From positions 1 through 7,382 of the forward strand of contig JAUWOG010000108.1 in NCBI GenBank assembly GCA_030612305.1: a DNA stretch of 7,382 nucleotides, given 5' to 3'. This DNA comes from Armatimonadota bacterium. Its GTDB lineage: Bacteria; Armatimonadota; Zipacnadia; Zipacnadales; UBA11051. This document shows, piece by piece, positions 1 to 6,424 of the stretch. Positions within the stretch are counted from its first letter, which is position 1; every line of letters begins with the position of its first letter. Under the pieces are notes generated by a model that was not told the origin of the DNA, ran no database searches, and saw nothing but the letters and a program-made list of their open reading frames with translations. The translations under genes and the position numbers were made by a program.

Positions 1-549
1 GAGGGCGGCATGGGCGAGCTTCTCACCGAGGGCTTCAGCCTGCGCGAGGGCTTCGTCGAAGAACGCGAGATGAGCGGCGATGCCGCCCTGGTAGCGCGTG
101 CGCAAGCCGAAACACCACTTGCACAGTTCGGCGAGGGCGAGGCGGTGCATGCCCTGATTGCTGGCGCAGGAGAGGCACGCCGAGGGCATCCCGTTGAGCT
201 TGCCGCTCCAGAGGAAAGGATAGCAGCGCTCGATGAGCAGGCGCGCGGAGGCAGTCGGGCTCCAGTTGTGGACCGGGTCGGCGATGATGAGAGCGTTCGC
301 GGCTGCTATGCGGCGGAAGACCTCGCCCCGTCCGCGTCGGCCCATATCGTCGTCAAGGACGCAGACATGCTCGTCGTCGCGGATACAGGCGAAGCAACTC
401 GTGCAGGGAGCGTAGCGGAAGTCGTGCGTGTGGAGGAGATCGGCCTGGACGTCGGGGAGGCTTTCGATGCCACGGATGGCGCTGTCGAGGAGTCGCGCGG
501 TGAAGCCATGCCTGCGTCCGCTGGTGAGAATGGCGAGGACTGTTGCCAT
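1..549 (-). CDS. NADPH-dependent FMN reductase / iron-sulfur flavoprotein family oxidoreductase (3' end outside window)
   Basis: The minus strand is open for 183 codons from ATG at 549 to the window edge, so the C-terminus is missing. The protein opens with a flavodoxin-like strand and an FMN phosphate loop region (ILTSGRRHGFTARLL, residues 7-21). It continues with a PCTSCFAC segment, a DDDM motif (66-69) and an ADPVHNWSPTA stretch that matches the 'GSPVYFGSVSA' flavin-site region of the NADPH-dependent FMN reductase family. Cysteines 49, 52, 55 and 63 form CX2CX2CX7C, within the compact motif (CX2CX2CX4-7C) that binds a 4Fe-4S cluster in iron-sulfur flavoproteins. Further cysteines occur later (in ERCYPF, SACLSC and LCKWC). 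A GGAG (complement of 559-562) sits 9 nt before the ATG. The gene starts 28 nt after comM stops, so co-transcription is likely. The role is probably electron transfer or quinone/flavin reduction; the substrate is unknown. Confidence 0.8.
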   Translation of the reverse strand, partial: MATVLAILTSGRRHGFTARLLDSAIRGIESLPDVQADLLHTHDFRYAPCTSCFACIRDDEHVCVLDDDMGRRGRGEVFRRIAAANALIIADPVHNWSPTASARLLIERCYPFLWSGKLNGMPSACLSCASNQGMHRLALAELCKWCFGLRTRYQGGIAAHLAFFDEALAQAEALGEKLAHAAL

Positions 550-558
550 AGGGGGGTT

Positions 559-562
559 CTCC
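559..562 (-). promoter_or_regulatory. RBS of the flavoprotein gene
   Basis: GGAG on the minus strand lies 9 nt before the ATG at 549. It is the main support for this start and shows the gene has its own translation signal inside the short comM intergenic gap. Confidence 0.6.
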
Positions 563-577
563 GGTGCGGTCTGGCCG

Positions 578-2110
578 TCAGTTCCAGAACTTGCGGTCGA
601 GGGAGCGGTACTGGACGGCCTCGGCGATGTGGTGGACGAGGATGCTCTCGTTCCCCTCGAGGTCGGCGATGGTGCGGGCCACCTTGAGGATACGATCATG
701 AGCGCGGGCGGAGAGCTGGAAGCGGTCTATGGCCGAGCGGAGTAGTGAGCTGACCTCATCAGTGAGCACACAGAACTGGCGGAGGGCCTTGGTGTTCATC
801 GCCGCGTTGTTGTGGAAAGGAGTGTTGTCGAAACGCTGGTCCTGCATGGCGCGGGCGGCGACGACACGCGCCTGGACATTCGTCGAGGTCTCGCCGGGCT
901 GCTTGCTCATCACCTCGTCGGCGGCGAGGCGGGGGACCTCGACCTGGATGTCAATGCGGTCCTGGAGAGGGCCGCTGATGCGCTTGAGGTAATTGGCGAT
1001 CTGGCCGGTGCTGCAGGTGCATTGCCTGCCGGGGTCGCCGCGGAAGCCGCAAGGGCACGGGTTCATGGCGGCGACGAGCTGGAAATTGGCGGGGAAGGAG
1101 AGTGTGAGCTGGGCGCGGGCGATAGTAACGGTGGCGTCTTCGAGCGGCTGGCGGAGGACTTCGAGCGTGCCGCGGCCGAACTCGGGGAGCTCGTCAAGGA
1201 AGAGCACACCGTTGTGAGCGAGACTGACTTCGCCGGGCTTGGGGATAGTGCCGCCGCCGACGAGTCCGGCGGTGGAGACGGTGTGATGGGGTGCGCGGAA
1301 GGGTCGCGTGCGCATCAGTGCGACCCTCTCGGGCATGAGTCCGGCGACGCTATAGAGCTTGCTGACTTCGAGAGCTTCGGGGAAGGACATCGGCGGGAGA
1401 ATGCCGGGCATGCGCCGGGCGAGCATGGTCTTGCCGGCTCCGGGCGGGCCGATCATGAGGACGTTGTGGCCCCCGGCGGAGGCGACTTCGAGAGCGCGCT
1501 TGACATGCTCCTGGCCTTTGACATCACTGAGGTCTATGTCGTATTCGGCGGCTTCGGGGTCGAGTTCGTCGGGGGGGACAACGGTCGGCTCGCCGGGGAA
1601 GCCCTGTTCGATCATCTCGACGGCCCCGTAGAGACTGTCAGCGCCATAGACGTCGAAATCGGCGACGACGGCGGCCTCGTGAGCATTCCGCTCGGGGACG
1701 ATGACTCTCGCCTTGCCGTGGTCCCTGGCTCCGAGGGCAACCGGCAAGGCACCCGCTACAGGTCTCACCAGGCCGTCGAGCGCCAGCTCGCCGACGATGG
1801 CGGTTTCATCGAGGTTATCAGCGTTCATCTGACCGGTGGCCATGAGAAAGGCGATGGCAATAGGCAGGTCGAATGAGGGCCCTTCTTTGCGGATGTCAGC
1901 GGGAGCGAGGTTGACGGTGCAGCGGTCCAGGGGATAGCGGAAGCCGGAGTTGTGAATGGCCGAGCGGACGCGCTCGCGGCTCTCGCGGACGGCGGCATCG
2001 GGAAGCCCGACGATAAGGTAGGCTTCCTCTCCGCGTGTGATGTCCACTTCGATCTCGACGGGGTAGGCGTCAACCCCGATGATAGCGGCACTATGGACTC
2101 TGGCGAGCAT
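578..2110 (-). CDS. comM: ComM / YifB family Mg-chelatase-like AAA+ ATPase
   Basis: A 510-aa protein, the usual length for ComM. Family members act as a hexameric branch-migration helicase that helps integrate incoming DNA during natural transformation; many non-competent bacteria also carry it. The N-terminal ChlI-like domain (about 1-165) opens with LARVHSAAIIGVDAYPVEIEVDI and has the IVGLPDAAVRESRERV signature. The AAA+ core has Walker A GPPGAGKT at 221-228, Walker B VLFLDE at 302-307 and the family's NPCPCG...CTC cysteine cluster near 352-366. QDRIDI (about 384-389) and the ChlI C-terminal domain with RAHDR near 469-473 follow. I chose ATG 2110 over the upstream in-frame ATG at 2146 because family homology begins exactly there and GGGAGGA precedes it by 10 nt. 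The gene looks intact. The flavoprotein gene follows after 28 nt. Confidence 0.96.
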   Translation of the reverse strand: MLARVHSAAIIGVDAYPVEIEVDITRGEEAYLIVGLPDAAVRESRERVRSAIHNSGFRYPLDRCTVNLAPADIRKEGPSFDLPIAIAFLMATGQMNADNLDETAIVGELALDGLVRPVAGALPVALGARDHGKARVIVPERNAHEAAVVADFDVYGADSLYGAVEMIEQGFPGEPTVVPPDELDPEAAEYDIDLSDVKGQEHVKRALEVASAGGHNVLMIGPPGAGKTMLARRMPGILPPMSFPEALEVSKLYSVAGLMPERVALMRTRPFRAPHHTVSTAGLVGGGTIPKPGEVSLAHNGVLFLDELPEFGRGTLEVLRQPLEDATVTIARAQLTLSFPANFQLVAAMNPCPCGFRGDPGRQCTCSTGQIANYLKRISGPLQDRIDIQVEVPRLAADEVMSKQPGETSTNVQARVVAARAMQDQRFDNTPFHNNAAMNTKALRQFCVLTDEVSSLLRSAIDRFQLSARAHDRILKVARTIADLEGNESILVHHIAEAVQYRSLDRKFWN

Positions 2111-2120
2111 AAGAGCAGAT

Positions 2121-2127
2121 TCCTCCC
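2121..2127 (-). promoter_or_regulatory. RBS that sets the comM start
   Basis: GGGAGGA on the minus strand lies 10 nt before ATG 2110. It falls inside the longer reading frame that begins at 2146, so it argues that the extra 12 residues are not translated. Confidence 0.7.
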
Positions 2128-2134
2128 AAGTTAG

Positions 2135-2163
2135 GGTAAGACACACACAGACGATGTCTTACC
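2135..2163 (-). repeat. Perfect 9-bp inverted repeat in the comM leader
   Basis: GGTAAGACA and TGTCTTACC pair exactly around an 11-nt loop (2144-2154). The element ends 24 nt before the comM start and 7 nt before its RBS. Neither side is followed by a T-run, so it is a poor intrinsic terminator. It could be a leader hairpin acting on comM translation, a protein-binding palindrome, or a 3'-end stabiliser for the gene that stops at 2209. Confidence 0.5.
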
Positions 2164-2208
2164 GGCTTTAGCACGAAACGTTCACGGCTCAGGCACCGGC
2201 AGGCAGTT

Positions 2209-3324
2209 CTACGAACTAGGCTGAACATGCCGTACGTGTCCATCATCGACGATGGACCACCTGGACGAACGGAGAAGAGTCCACCCCTCAAAGGGCTGCT
2301 TGACAGGCAGATCAGCCGAGTTCTCGTCCCAAGTGACACACCTCGCGACGACCCAGCCCACGACTTCTGCCCCCGTGTGTCCTTGCCCCCTAACATGTAC
2401 CCAGTCCGCGACTCGACGGCACACTTGAACTTCCTCACCAAGGTTGATGCGGTCTCTCAGGGGTTGATCGCTCCCCGGCAGATCCCTCAGCTGCACGTTT
2501 GGGTACTCGCCGGAGTCAATAATACCCCTCTGGCCTTGCATTGTACCTGTTTCCTGCACATATCCGATTCTCTGAAGGTTTTTCAGGGATAGCTCTGCCG
2601 CCTGGATGCTCTCAGTATTGCGATCGTACCATCGCACCAATCCAAGATCGCCATTTGGTGCTCTGGGCGTGAGTGTCACGATGTCAGAGAGGTCCGGCGA
2701 GGGAGTTACACCGACATAGGGCGACATCACTTTGTACACGTGTGGCCAAGCTCCCTGATAAACGAACAGGAATTCGCCGACCGAAACGCCTATCTTGCGA
2801 GGGGAGCCGTATGTCCAACGGAGTTCATACAGCACCGGAAGAAGACCGTATGGCATGTCCGCAACTACACCAACCAAGGATACATTCACACCGCTTGCGA
2901 GGTCTGTTCGCTCTATGTGTTTTTCAAGCACCCGACACCCGGCGAGAAAGGTACCTGGCGGGGCTACCTTGCCGCGACAGATGAGATTCCTGGCTCCTAG
3001 ACTGAGTTTTACATCGGCTGCCTCACCTGCTCGATGGGCTGTCACGATGAAGATAAGGCTGATGTGTGTATGCCCCGGATACGCCGGATCTTGGTTCAAT
3101 TCGGTGGATTTGTTGCCAAAAGTCAGAGAAAGGGAGGGGCAGTCTGCCATGGCTAGGTCTGCTTGGTGCTGCGCTATGTCAGTCTGGCGGCGTGCCTGTT
3201 CTAACGCTTCCTCCGCAAGTCGAGTCGATCTGCAAGAGAAACCAAGCGCGATCAGTGACACGACTACACTGACGAGAACAGCGCCATTTCGGACCCAGTC
3301 ATTACCTGACTGTTTGAATGCCAT
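2209..3324 (-). CDS. Unknown membrane-anchored protein with C-terminal bacterial SH3 domain
   Basis: I do not recognise this 371-aa protein as a named family. Residues 13-30 form one hydrophobic helix, most likely an uncleaved signal anchor. Residues 33-58 (RLAEEALEQARRQTDIAQHQ...) are charged, alanine/glutamine-rich and heptad-like, so a short coiled coil is likely. Residues 62-230 look beta-rich, possibly an Ig-like sandwich. Residues 276-331 fit a bacterial SH3 domain: NVQLRDLPG, a GEEVQVCRRVADWVHVRG core, then the typical VGWVVARC end. Such domains often bind cell-wall peptides, which would place the C-terminus outside, but topology is unproven. C31 lacks a proper lipobox. No strong RBS precedes the ATG: AGGA lies too close and GAGAG about 10 nt away. 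By eye, GC is lower than in neighbours (28 of 60 at 2521-2580, against 40 of 60 at 5041-5100 in feoB), and third positions are mixed, which suggests transfer. Confidence 0.8.
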   Translation of the reverse strand: MAFKQSGNDWVRNGAVLVSVVVSLIALGFSCRSTRLAEEALEQARRQTDIAQHQADLAMADCPSLSLTFGNKSTELNQDPAYPGHTHISLIFIVTAHRAGEAADVKLSLGARNLICRGKVAPPGTFLAGCRVLEKHIERTDLASGVNVSLVGVVADMPYGLLPVLYELRWTYGSPRKIGVSVGEFLFVYQGAWPHVYKVMSPYVGVTPSPDLSDIVTLTPRAPNGDLGLVRWYDRNTESIQAAELSLKNLQRIGYVQETGTMQGQRGIIDSGEYPNVQLRDLPGSDQPLRDRINLGEEVQVCRRVADWVHVRGQGHTGAEVVGWVVARCVTWDENSADLPVKQPFEGWTLLRSSRWSIVDDGHVRHVQPSS

Positions 3325-3557
3325 TTCCTACACACTCTCGGTAAGACGAGTACCACTGAGGGACAACCGATGCCATATTGGACGGACTAGGACAAATCAC
3401 CTGCCGGCAATGCCGCGGAACCATTTGCGCCGGGATGTGCGGTGAGGGCGGAAAGGCGGCAGAAGAAGACGGCGAAGGTAAGCCCTTCGCCGTTGTGAAG
3501 CGAATTGGTTTGGTTACGCATTGAGCCTTGCGTGCGACTGCGAAGCGGGCCCGAGCA
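3325..3557. other. Intergenic region without a gene
   Basis: About 230 bp lie between the SH3-domain gene and the small membrane-protein gene. Apart from the hairpin at 3469-3493 I see no reading frame with family resemblance and no tRNA-like fold. I found no convincing promoter for the SH3 gene: TTGTCC-like boxes occur on the minus strand but lack a matching -10. Confidence 0.5.
3461..3493 (-). terminator. Probable intrinsic terminator after the small membrane-protein gene
   Basis: Positions 3469-3478 pair with 3484-3493 in a perfect 10-bp, GC-rich stem with a 5-nt loop. On the minus strand the stem is followed by TCTTCTTCT (complement of 3461-3469), a pyrimidine-rich but not pure T tract. 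It sits 65 nt past the stop at 3558 and before the SH3 gene, so it would isolate the two transcription units. On the plus strand no T-run follows. Confidence 0.55.
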
Positions 3558-3911
3558 CTAGGCCGAGGCTTCGGTGTCCAGCGCTTCGTCGCGGCGTCGC
3601 AGCATGACGCTGGTCATGACGGCGGCGCCGATCATGACGGCTACGGGGACGCCGATGGCAGCCCATGCGGCGAGTACGGCGGCGGCTGCGAGCATGGCTG
3701 CGATCCAGACAAGGGCGCCGAGCACGGCCAGCTTGTTGTCCTGCCTGGGGAGGAAGCTGATGGCGATGCAGACCGCGGCGGCCCAGAGGGCGAGGATCGC
3801 AAGGTGGGCGAAGAAGTCGCTATTGACGCCCCAGAATGCGATACCTGCTGCTGCGCTGGCCTGAACAATGGCGTTGCCGACGATTCCCTCCCTTGACTGT
3901 GTCGAGTTCAT
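3558..3911 (-). CDS. Small multi-pass membrane protein, unknown function
   Basis: A 117-aa hydrophobic protein not recognised as a named family. It shows about four membrane segments: residues 11-29, 33-54, and two between 60 and 104 joined by a short turn near AAIGVP. The N-terminus (MNSTQSREG) is short and polar. The C-terminus (LRRRDEALDTEASA) is charged, with an RRR cluster that should lie in the cytoplasm. Loop residues PRQDNK (55-60) also suggest a cytoplasmic loop. ATG 3911 is well supported by GGGAG 8 nt upstream (complement of 3920-3924). Codon use is GC-rich like feoB, so it belongs to the resident genome. It sits 118 nt after feoB on the same strand with its own promoter candidate, so a functional link to iron uptake is not shown. 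Confidence 0.75.
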   Translation of the reverse strand: MNSTQSREGIVGNAIVQASAAAGIAFWGVNSDFFAHLAILALWAAAVCIAISFLPRQDNKLAVLGALVWIAAMLAAAAVLAAWAAIGVPVAVMIGAAVMTSVMLRRRDEALDTEASA

Positions 3912-3919
3912 TGTCGCTT

Positions 3920-3924
3920 CTCCC
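3920..3924 (-). promoter_or_regulatory. RBS of the small membrane-protein gene
   Basis: GGGAG on the minus strand, 8 nt before ATG 3911, at ideal spacing. It fixes the start of the 117-aa gene. Confidence 0.65.
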
Positions 3925-3965
3925 TCATCGTAGGTGTTGACGGCTCACCATCCAGATATACGGAC

Positions 3966-3994
3966 AGTATAAACCTGAGGAATCGCGGATGCAA
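3966..3994 (-). promoter_or_regulatory. Candidate sigma70-type promoter for the small membrane-protein gene
   Basis: On the minus strand, TATACT (complement of 3966-3971, 5 of 6 matches to the -10 consensus) lies exactly 17 bp after TTGCAT (complement of 3989-3994, only 3 of 6 matches to the -35). It is in the feoB-to-3911 gap, about 55 nt before the start codon. The local sequence is AT-richer than its surroundings. Confidence 0.45.
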
Positions 3995-4029
3995 GGATAA
4001 GCCTGGGAGCAGGGGGCTGCGGGCAGGGC

Positions 4030-6120
4030 TCAGAAGCCGAGGAGTCTGCCACCCTGGTAGAGGATGAAGGAGACGATCCAGGCGAGGCCGGTGGTGTAGG
4101 CGATGAGGAATGCCGGCCACTTCCAGGAGTTCGTCTCTTTCTTGACCACGGCGACGACAGCGAGACAGGGGACGTATATGAGTACGAAGACCATGAGCGT
4201 CAGAGCCACGAGCGGGTCGAATTGGGGGTCGGAGACGAGTGCGGCGCGCAGGCTGTCGTCTTCTTCATCCGTGTCGCCGAGGCTGTACACTGTGCCGAGG
4301 GTGGAGACGACGATCTCCTTGGCGGCGAAGCCGGCGAAGAGGGCGGTGCCGATCTTCCAGTCGAAGCCGAGGGGACGTATGACCGGCTCGAGGGCCTTGC
4401 TGAAACGGCCGGCATAGCTGTAAGCGGCAGCGTCGCTGGCGGCTTGCTCCTCGGACGCGCCTGCGGTGAGCTGTGCGGGAGGCGTCGGATGTGTGAGCAA
4501 TGCCCAGATAATGACGGAGGCGACGAGGATGACGGTGCCGGCTTTCTTGACATACATCCAGGTGCGCTCCCACATGTGGACGAGGAGCCCGCGCAGCGTG
4601 GGCATACGGTAGGGCGGGAGTTCCATGACGAAGGGAGTGGTGTCGCCGGGGAAGAGCGACTTGCGGAAGATGAGAGCCATGAGTGCGGCGAGCAGGACGC
4701 CAAGGATGTAGATTGCGAAGATGACCTTGCCGGCGACTGCAGCAGGGAAGAAGGCGCCGGTGAGGAGTAGATAGACAGGGAGGCGGGCGCTGCAACTCAT
4801 CAGCGGCGTTACGAGTATGGTGGTGAGACGGTTCTTCTCGTCGTCTATGGTGCGGCAGGCCATCACGGCGGGCACGGTGCAGCCGAAACCGATGAGCATC
4901 GGGATGAAGCTCTTGCCGTGGAGGCCGATTTTGTGCATGAGCTTGTCCACGACGAAGGCCGCGCGAGCCATGTAGCCGGTGTCTTCGATGAAGGCGATGG
5001 CGAGAAAGAGCAGCAGGATGTTGGGTACGAAGACGAGCACGCCGCCGACTCCGCCGATGATGCCGTCAACGATGAGGGATCTGAGCTCTCCCGGCGGCAT
5101 GGCGGCGCTGACGACATCTCCGAGGGCCTCGAAGCCGGTCTCGATCCATCCCATCGGCGGGTCGCCGAGCTTGAAGACCATCTCGAACATCAGCCACATC
5201 AGGAGGAGGAATATCGGAATGCCGACGATGCGGTTGGTGACGATGTCGTCAATGACGTCGGTGACGTCAATGCGCTTGCTCTTGACGGTGGTGACGGCGC
5301 GGCGACAGGCACCGGCAATGAAGCCATAGCGGCGGTCGCCTATTGCTATCTCGGCATCTTCGCCGAGGATCTCCTCGACGTGCTGCCGCACTCTTGCCAC
5401 CTTGGTCAGGAGGGGCTGGGGGTCAGGGACGCGCTCGGTGAGGTCGGCGACGACCTCGGCGTCATCTTCGAGTAACTTGATGGCAAGCCAACGGGGCGAG
5501 ATGCCCATTTTGTCGTCAAGGGTGGAAAGGTCGAGGGCCTCGGTGAGGCCGGCGATGTGCGGCTCGAGTTCGTTGCCGAAATGGATGGTGGCGGTGGGCC
5601 GGGCATGTCTGGCGGCGACATCTACGACGGCCTCGAGGAGTTCCTGCTTGCCGAAGCCGGTCGTGGCGACCATGGGAATGATTTTCACGCCGAGGAGTTG
5701 GCCGAGCAGCTCGGCGTCTATGCGCAGGCCCTGTGCCTCGGCCATGTCAATCATGTTGAGGACGATGATGACGGGAACGTTGAGCTCGATGAACTGGGTG
5801 GCGAGGTAGAGGTTGCGCTCAAGGTTGGTGGCGTCCACGACGTCCACGACGACGTCGGGGCGCTCTTCGACGACGAAGTTGCGAGCGACAAGCTCTTCGA
5901 GGGAGTAGGGGGTGAGGCTGTAGGTGCCGGGGAGGTCAACGATGTCGAGATGATGCTGCTCGAACTCGGTGTGGCCTTCCTTGCGCTCGACAGTGACGCC
6001 GGGGTAGTTGCCGACGTGCTGGCGCGCGCCCGTGAGGCTGTTGAAGAGGGTGGTCTTGCCTGAGTTGGGGTTACCGGCAAGTGCGACGACTATGGTTTCA
6101 TCGCGCGCAGGTGTAGTCAT
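4030..6120 (-). CDS. feoB: Ferrous iron transporter FeoB
   Basis: A full-length 696-aa FeoB, the inner-membrane Fe(II) uptake protein with an N-terminal GTPase. G-domain motifs are all present: G1 GNPNSGKT (16-23), G2 threonine in GVTV (43), G3 DLPG (62-65), G4 NMID (122-125) and a G5-like VATTG (151-155). A helical GDI-type region (about 185-290) leads to the membrane part from about 300. The two Gate motifs carry the expected cysteines: GFGCTVPA (411-418) and MSCSARLP (441-448). ELPPYRMP (500-507) and GFAAKEIVVSTLGT (597-610) are further FeoB signatures. The cytoplasmic C-terminal extension is minimal (ends GGRLLGF). It starts 43 nt after feoA; the RBS is weak (only a GAG-like stretch), so translation may depend on the upstream gene. 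ATG 6120 is chosen because 15 residues before G1 is normal. Confidence 0.98.
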   Translation of the reverse strand: MTTPARDETIVVALAGNPNSGKTTLFNSLTGARQHVGNYPGVTVERKEGHTEFEQHHLDIVDLPGTYSLTPYSLEELVARNFVVEERPDVVVDVVDATNLERNLYLATQFIELNVPVIIVLNMIDMAEAQGLRIDAELLGQLLGVKIIPMVATTGFGKQELLEAVVDVAARHARPTATIHFGNELEPHIAGLTEALDLSTLDDKMGISPRWLAIKLLEDDAEVVADLTERVPDPQPLLTKVARVRQHVEEILGEDAEIAIGDRRYGFIAGACRRAVTTVKSKRIDVTDVIDDIVTNRIVGIPIFLLLMWLMFEMVFKLGDPPMGWIETGFEALGDVVSAAMPPGELRSLIVDGIIGGVGGVLVFVPNILLLFLAIAFIEDTGYMARAAFVVDKLMHKIGLHGKSFIPMLIGFGCTVPAVMACRTIDDEKNRLTTILVTPLMSCSARLPVYLLLTGAFFPAAVAGKVIFAIYILGVLLAALMALIFRKSLFPGDTTPFVMELPPYRMPTLRGLLVHMWERTWMYVKKAGTVILVASVIIWALLTHPTPPAQLTAGASEEQAASDAAAYSYAGRFSKALEPVIRPLGFDWKIGTALFAGFAAKEIVVSTLGTVYSLGDTDEEDDSLRAALVSDPQFDPLVALTLMVFVLIYVPCLAVVAVVKKETNSWKWPAFLIAYTTGLAWIVSFILYQGGRLLGF

Positions 6121-6163
6121 AGGCGCTCAGCTTCGGGTGGCTGGCGGCATGAGATTGTGTGTG

Positions 6164-6424
6164 TCATGGGAGTGGTCGCACCATGACTCTCTGTGCCATT
6201 CCGCGTCCGAGTACGATGCGACTGTTGAGGAGTTTCACAATGAGCGAGCCGCCATGTCCGGCGGTGACAGTGACGGTGGCGCCGGGGACGAAGCCCATAT
6301 CAGTGAGGTGGCGACGCATGCCGTGGCCGCCGCGGACCTCGACAACCTGATGCGGCCTGTCAGGCGTGGCGAACATGAGCGGGAGCGCGGATTGTGGCAA
6401 CGGCCTGCTACGAAAGCCGGACAT
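6164..6424 (-). CDS. feoA: FeoA, small SH3-like partner of FeoB
   Basis: An 86-aa FeoA-family protein that is thought to bind cytoplasmic FeoB and support Fe(II) uptake. The core VVEVRGGHGMRRHLTDMGFVPGATVTVTAG (27-56) is typical, followed by the basic strand LIVKLLNSRIVLGRGMAQRVMV (61-82). The start is debatable. ATG 6424 has AGGAGG 12 nt upstream and gives a 17-nt overlap with the repressor's 3' end. ATG 6376 would give 70 aa but has no RBS and would cut the first conserved strand (ALPLMFATP matches the usual MPLSLLP-type start). I prefer 6424. Overlap suggests translational coupling. It differs clearly in sequence from the FeoA domain fused to the regulator. Confidence 0.93.
   Translation of the reverse strand: MSGFRSRPLPQSALPLMFATPDRPHQVVEVRGGHGMRRHLTDMGFVPGATVTVTAGHGGSLIVKLLNSRIVLGRGMAQRVMVRPLP

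Noticed and set aside
10..687. 225-codon plus-strand open frame at the left edge
   Set aside because: The minus strand here encodes a convincing flavoprotein and the end of comM; the plus-strand product is low-complexity and motif-free.
812..1876. 354-codon plus-strand open frame opposite comM
   Set aside because: It mirrors a clear ComM gene in GC-rich DNA, is extremely rich in Gly, Glu and Asp, and shows no family motif. It is a by-product of codon bias.
2111..2146. 12-residue N-terminal extension of ComM
   Set aside because: Family homology begins at the internal methionine, and the RBS at 2121-2127 lies inside the extension.
3294..3324. Lipoprotein signal at C31 of the SH3-domain protein
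   Set aside because: The residues before the cysteine (GFS) lack the leucine-type -3 position of a lipobox, so a plain signal anchor is more likely.
2135..3347. GGTAAGAC at 2135-2142 and 3340-3347 as a target-site duplication around the SH3 gene
   Set aside because: An 8-base match between two gaps of this size is likely by chance, one copy is part of an inverted repeat, and no mobile-element gene or terminal repeats are seen.
3975..4029. G-rich stretch after feoB as a terminator
   Set aside because: Only 4-bp stems form and no T-run follows on the minus strand, so I cannot support a terminator call.
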